8,142 nt of DNA, from positions 1-8,142 of the forward strand of contig CALLQJ010000089.1 in the NCBI GenBank assembly GCA_938014865.1, read 5' to 3'. Below, piece by piece: positions 1 to 6,100 of the stretch; position 1 is the first letter of the stretch; every line of letters starts with the position of its first letter. This DNA comes from an uncultured Fastidiosipila sp. Its GTDB lineage: Bacteria; Bacillota; Clostridia; Saccharofermentanales; Fastidiosipilaceae. Below the pieces are notes generated by a model that saw only the letters and a program-made list of their open reading frames with translations, did no database searches and was not told the DNA's origin. The position numbers and the translations under genes were made by a program.

Positions 1-172
1 CGGCATAAGCCTTAATGCGAGACATATCCGTCTCAAGGACTTCTTCAAGCTCATCCGTCAGGATAAGTCCTTTGAGGTTCTCCGGATCCGCCGGCACCGT
101 ATAGCTCACTGTGTAGGTGAACTCTGTCGCCTTGTCATCTATGACCGGCTTATCCACCGTCTTCTCAGGATC
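1..172 (-). repeat. Long repeat copy A, partner at 745-916
   Basis: Positions 1-172 align without gaps to 745-916, offset 744 bases (248 codons, in frame). Hand count gives 126 identical of 172. Identical blocks are 29-51 with 773-795 (23 bases) and 141-172 with 885-916 (32 bases). The copy is cut by the window edge. Confidence 0.9.
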
Positions 173-181
173 CGGTGTCGT
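1..181 (-). other. Module 20: D2-type isopeptide domain, N-terminal part
   Basis: Residues 2654-2713. It shows Lys2660 (PEKTVDKPV), FTYTVSYTVP and Asp2696 (GLILTDELEEVLET). The window ends before the expected Asn-x-Ala motif, so the gene continues past position 1. Confidence 0.88.
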
Positions 182-3100
182 CGGATCTTCGGTGTTCTCA
201 ATCGTTACTTCTGAACCCTCTTCGTTAGGCTGCAGCACAGCTGTATAGCCTTCCGGAATCACTTCTTTAACGAAGTAGAAGAGTTCTTTGCCGCTGTCGT
301 CATATTTCGGCAGATCTGTGAAAGTATAGCTCCACTGATCTTTTGCCCGAATAATCTTAGTCTGAACCGCATTTTCGATCGTCAGATCTTTTGCAGCTTC
401 AGCATTGGCCGCTTCAACGACATAAACCGTAATACTGTCAAGTGCTTCACCGACCCATGTCTTCGTCACTGAGATATCCTTCGTTCCCTTCAGCGTGACA
501 GGAACATCTTCGGTTTCCTTTTTGCTGTCAGGATCATCAGGAATCTGCAGTTCCGCCTTGTTCGGAACGGTATTGTTCGCATATTTACTCAGGTTTGCGT
601 CAGCCTTAATCTTAGCCGGAATCACAACTTTGACCGTCTCACCGCTGTGCTCAATCAAGTCTTCCTTAGTGAGTACGAGCTTAACGCTTTGACCATCGAG
701 CGTCAGCTTTTTATTGGCCCAATCAGACGTCATATCCGTTTCACCGGCATAGACCTTAATCTGATCAAGTGTCGTCTCAAGGACTTCTTCAAGCTGATCT
801 TTCAGCGTAAGTCCTTTAAGCTGAGCGGACTGATCGGGTATCTCATAGCTCACGGTATACGTGAATGTATCCGTCTTATTCTCAATGACCGGCTTATCCA
901 CCGTCTTCTCAGGATCAGGCGTCATCACATTGACAATGTCAAAGGTCAGAGCCTCGGTCTCATTCCCGCGGATCTCAAATTCAAGATCTGCTGCGGGTCT
1001 GTAGCCTTCAGGCGTCCTGATTTCTTTCAGTTTGTACTGTCCGGGCAGGAGATCGTTAATGCTGACCGGATCATTGTTAGTGATCCTGATGTCATCACCG
1101 ATGCTCTTCCAGGTTTCAGGATTATCAGACGTCTTCTTCAAGAGCCGGAAGACCACTTCTTTCCCGTCCCAGAGTGCTGCCTGATCACTTGTCTTATCTT
1201 TAAGATACTTTCGGATACTGATATCGCTTGTCGGCGGAATCACTTTCGCCTGATCCGTGATCTCTTCTCTGTCGGGGATCAGGATCTTCGCTTCATTGAT
1301 CAATTCGCCGTTTACAAGGTAATCCGCAAGTTCAGCATCCGGCTTAATCTTCGTCCGGATCGTCAGAACAATTTCTTTGCCTGCATATTTACTGAGTAAC
1401 TCAGCCGTATCGAGTGTCACGTTCACGTGGTTGCCATCCGCAACAGGCGCGATATCACTCAGTTCATCCGCACTGAAGCCGTCTGCGGACACCGTGGTCT
1501 GTTCAATATTCAACACGTCGCTGATCGTGTCACTGATCGTCAGTGAGTCGATCCCTGCCGTATTCAGAGGTACCGTCGATTTAACCGTGTAAACGATGGT
1601 CTTCTCCAAATCGCTGAGATGCAGCGTTTCGCTGTCTCCGGCATTGCTTTCGCCCACAGTCTTTTCAATATCGGGATCCTTCGGCGGTCTGACCGTCGCT
1701 GTAACTTCTTCACCCTTCTCATTATTGAAATCAATGTAGGCCTTATTCGGAATCTTCTGATCCTCAGGCAAGCTCTCTAAATTAATATCATCTTTCAGCT
1801 TGGCACTGAATTCCATGACAAGCGTCTTGTTTTTCAGCCTGTTGTAATCGAAATCCTCTGCAAGTTTTGCCGTAATAACGGTTTCACCTTGCGTATTAGT
1901 AGTTTCCGTCGCGGTGTAATCTTCATTTAAGAAAAGCCCTTCTGACATTTTCTCTGCGGTCTTGTCCGCATCACGCCAGGTGACCAATCTCAGTTTGATA
2001 CCGCCTACTTCTTCGAGATTAGGATCTAAGGTGTCCACGATCGCAAAGGATTCATAGCCCATGACATTGTCGCCGACATGTGCTTTGACCTGATAGTCAA
2101 AGGTTTCATCCATGCTCTTGAGATCGTAGTGCGCCTTGCCGTTTACGGTTTTCTCGGGTTCAGGTTTTGCACCCTCATCGCCCGGGTTAACCGTGACTTC
2201 ATTCGATGTTTTTTCCGTGTTATTAAACCTAACGACGGCATCATTCGGCACGGCTTCAAGACCTCTGTCAGCAAGTTTTGCTTTGAGATCGGCAATACCG
2301 TTTACAGAGTCGGCAATCTTCGCATGGAAGCTGAGGACCACCTTGCGGCCTTCAATATTCGTGAATTGATCACTCATCTCGAAGGTCACTTTCTTGCTTT
2401 CTGCATCGTAAGTCAGGCTGCCCAAGTCTTTAATATCGCTGCCGTCTGCAAGAACCGTCGCATCGGAAAGATCACTGTTCATAGGCTGCAGGAGTTCATC
2501 CAGGCTGTCTTCGATCTTGAAGGACGTCATGCCCTCGATCGAATCAACATCAACGGCCACATCAAATCTGAACGCATCATTAAAGCGTTTCATGAAGTAG
2601 CTGTCTTCTCCTTCAACCGTCTTCTTAGGTTCGGGCGGTGAAGGTTCTGTATTTTTGATCTTCAGCTGATACAAAGTCACTTCATCATGTTCATCCGTGA
2701 TGATATTGAAGTTATCAGCCGGAACATTCTTCGGATCATTTTCAGCTATGTACTTTGTATAGACGGACACTTCATCCGTGTTTTCATCTACAACAATGGT
2801 ATAAACGGTATCGTCTTTCTTATAACCGTCCGGTGCAGCAACTTCCTGCAATTTATAAATTCTGCCGGCTGCCAAACCCGGAATATCGATTTCACCGTTT
2901 TGATCCGTCGTAAAGGTCTTTACTTTCACGGCTCCGTCCGGCATCACATAGGAAACCGAGAACTGCACGCCGCTTAAATTCGTTTCAGTCTCTGAGCCTT
3001 CTTTGACACCGACTTTTTTAAGCTCAACTGGTTTAGAAACATCAATGGAGTTCGTAATCTTAACCAACGTCGGTGTGATGATATCATCATCGTCCGGTTT

Positions 3101-6100
3101 GGGGCTTTCTACTTCTTCGTACTTCGTGGTGTAGCCGGGGACGGACTCTTCTACCACATAATAATGGTATTGGATCGTTTTTCCGGATTCATACAAATAT
3201 TGGTATCGGAAGAGATCGTCGCCTTCAAAGTACACGCCGCTTCTTAGTTCTGGGGAGTTCGACGAGATCTTCTTCTGATGCGGATGAGGATTTTGGGTAT
3301 TGAAGGTCACATCTTCAATCCACGCTGCTTCGGGATCAACAAAATCAGAAGATCCGTCTTCATTGATGGTGATTTCTTTATACTCACGCTGCAAGGTCAC
3401 CGTAATGGTTTCCGGACGTCTGAAGTGATAATCTTCTTTCTCGTCCCATTTGTCGTCCCATACTTTAATAAAGGGAACCGTTACCAAACGTGCATTCGGA
3501 ATTTTGGCAGGATTGCTGCGCGAACTCTTGCCTTCGAAGAGTATGTAATCACGCGTTGCACCTGTCTCAGAATTGACATAATGACCACTCAGTCTGATGC
3601 CCTTCTCACGCTCGCCGGTATCTTCTCCTTGTTCATCGTAAACCGGCACATCTACGCCGACTTCCAACACAAAATACTCAAATACAGGAGCAAATTTCGC
3701 TGAGACTTTAATCGGATTGCCGTTTTTATCTAACTTATAGTAATAGGTCGGCGTTTCGCTCTCACTGAATACGTATTTACCGGGGATCAGGCGATCCGAA
3801 ATAACCAGGTAGCCGTCCGACTGCGTAATCTGCTGAACGTCAATGACCTTTGCAATATCGTCATCCCTGCTGTCGACATCAGAATAACCATCTTCAATCG
3901 GAGCATAGTAGTGATCCAAGCGGAAGCTTGCACCGCCCAAGCCGAGCTTGCCGGTATCATCCGTCTTTTTAAGGACAACTTCGTAACGGTCAATTAATTT
4001 GACCTTGGCACTGTCGCGCTTGATCAGGCGGTCGTTCACGCTCAGATCTGCATTATTGACAATGTACTCACCCTCGTAAGGTGCGAAGTGTTCATCTTTA
4101 TAATGACCGTCCGCTATCTTGATTTCATAGGTGTAGCGAAGTGTCATGCCTTTGACGGCACGCAGGAAATATTTTCCGTAGAGAGGATCTTCCGCCGGAG
4201 TTCCGCCCTCATCGGTATAAAGGGTACGGGAATCGATCATGAGAACCTGACGACCGTCTTCTGTCCGCTCAGGCTGCAGCTGAAGCATGAACTTATCAAG
4301 CACCTCTTCGCTCATATCGATATTAGGCGTAGCCAGAGTCTTCGGATTGACGTCCACAAAACTTTCACCCTTGCCGGTACCGACTTCAATCTTATTACTA
4401 TCGCTCGTCTTAACGTATTCGAATCCGCGCGGCAGAACGTCTTTGATCACAATGCTGTCGTAGTGTTCCCACTCATTATTTTTAAATTCGGGAACCTCTA
4501 TATCGACCACGTAATCAAAGGTTTTATTGTAATTAGGTACCGTATAGGTTTCACCTATCGTGTCGCCCTCATCCTTGCCTCTGACGTACTTATTGACGTC
4601 CGGCAGTTCAACATAATCATTGACTGCTTCAAGCTTAATATCCTGATTGCCTTCTTCGTCATTAACCGTAAAGACAATAGGCTCCGTAAGCTTCTTGTAG
4701 CTCTTAGGTGCTTCCGTTTCAATGAAGCGATAAGTGCCGGCAGGAAGATTTTCGATAACAATCTTGCCTTCCGCATCTGTGCGATACGGGTTTACCAGGC
4801 GATCATCGGGATCATCTTCAGGTCTGTTCTCGGCATCATCCCAGACACCGCGTTTAAGATACAGATCAAAGCTTGCTTTGTAATCTTTGTCGGCTTTTAC
4901 GACCTGATCTTCACTGCTTCCCGGCAGAGGCGGGAGCTTGAGCATTTTCTGCAGCTCAACGCGATAGAATTCAAATTCTATATAAACCTTTTCTGTCTTT
5001 TTCTCATTATCCGGATTGTCATTGATAATCACGGATGCCTCATTCGGTATCTTCGAATCAGGATAGAGAACGGACAAGGCGGTCGGACCGATTTCTATGC
5101 GGACATCAAAACTAAGTTCAAGTGTCCGGTTTTCCAACTCATTCATCAGATCCGGCTGATCCTTAATCTCTGCCGTAATCGTACGTCCGTCTTCTGAAAT
5201 CGTAAATTCATACTCACTCGGATCCAAAACACGTTCTGCAGCCGCAGGGGTCGTTCGTTTCTGGATTTTCATTTCTACCGAGCCGGGCAGGATTTTCAGA
5301 CCATCAGAGACTGTATCAATCAGTCGGATCTCTTCTAACTCTTCAACACCTGTAAACGGAAGCTCGATCTCGTAATTAATGGGTTCACCCAAATTCACCA
5401 GCTTATAAGGATCCGTACTGCCTTCCACTTTTTTGACAGGCTCAGGAATTTTAAAGTTATCGTGATTCAGCTGAATGTACGTTACAGGTTCATCTTCCGC
5501 AGCTGCACCGGGTTCTGACACAGATTCTTGCGGCAAGTCAGGATTACAGGTTAAATTCCCGTCTTCATCAAAGCTGACACGCACGTATTCATCATTAACA
5601 ATGTAAGGCTCTGAGCCTTCATCTGCTTTTTCATAGAGTCTGAACTCTACGCCGCGGGGCAGATCATTAAATCTTGCATAGCCTTCTGCGTCGGTTGTAG
5701 CTTCAAACACCGTATCGTTCGGCCCACGCAGGATAAAGCTGATGCCGCTGAGAGGATTGTGGGTATCGCCTTCGGTTTTATATATACGTAAATTAGACCG
5801 TTTCAGGCGATTTTCAATATCGATAGTTTCGCTGTTGCCGTCCGCCACAGCATCTTTCACTGTGCTGACATAAAAAGCTTCCGCATCGCCGAGCTTTTCT
5901 TTTACATAGTAGGTATAAGGCTCATTTGTCGTGGTGCTGTATTTATAGAGCTTAAAGGTCTGACCGTATTTATTATTTTTTATTTCCTCAGCAAATTCAT
6001 AGCTCCAGACGCCGTTTTTATCCGCTTTCACGCTCTGTTCATCAAGGAACTGAGGCTCACTGAGCCCGCCGTCTTTACGCCAAAGCTGGACGGTAATTTC

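Noticed and set aside
647..1399. Plus-strand open frame of 250 codons
   Set aside because: It is an antisense shadow of modules 16-18, with no domain or convincing ribosome binding site, and composition typical of a reverse-complement artefact.
2078..2641. Plus-strand open frame of 187 codons
   Set aside because: It is antisense to D2 modules 14 and 15, whose motifs are clear. No independent coding evidence was seen.
4555..4776. Short minus-strand open frame in a different frame from the main gene (also 3787-3993 and 7804-7986)
   Set aside because: These are out-of-frame shadows within the intact adhesin frame; their Arg/Leu/Ser-rich translations match no family.
4088..5197. Plus-strand open frame of 369 codons, the longest on that strand
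   Set aside because: It lies wholly antisense to continuous, motif-rich coding sequence. Its translation is rich in Ile, Phe and Arg with no recognisable domain, as expected from the complement of an Asp/Glu/Lys-rich protein.
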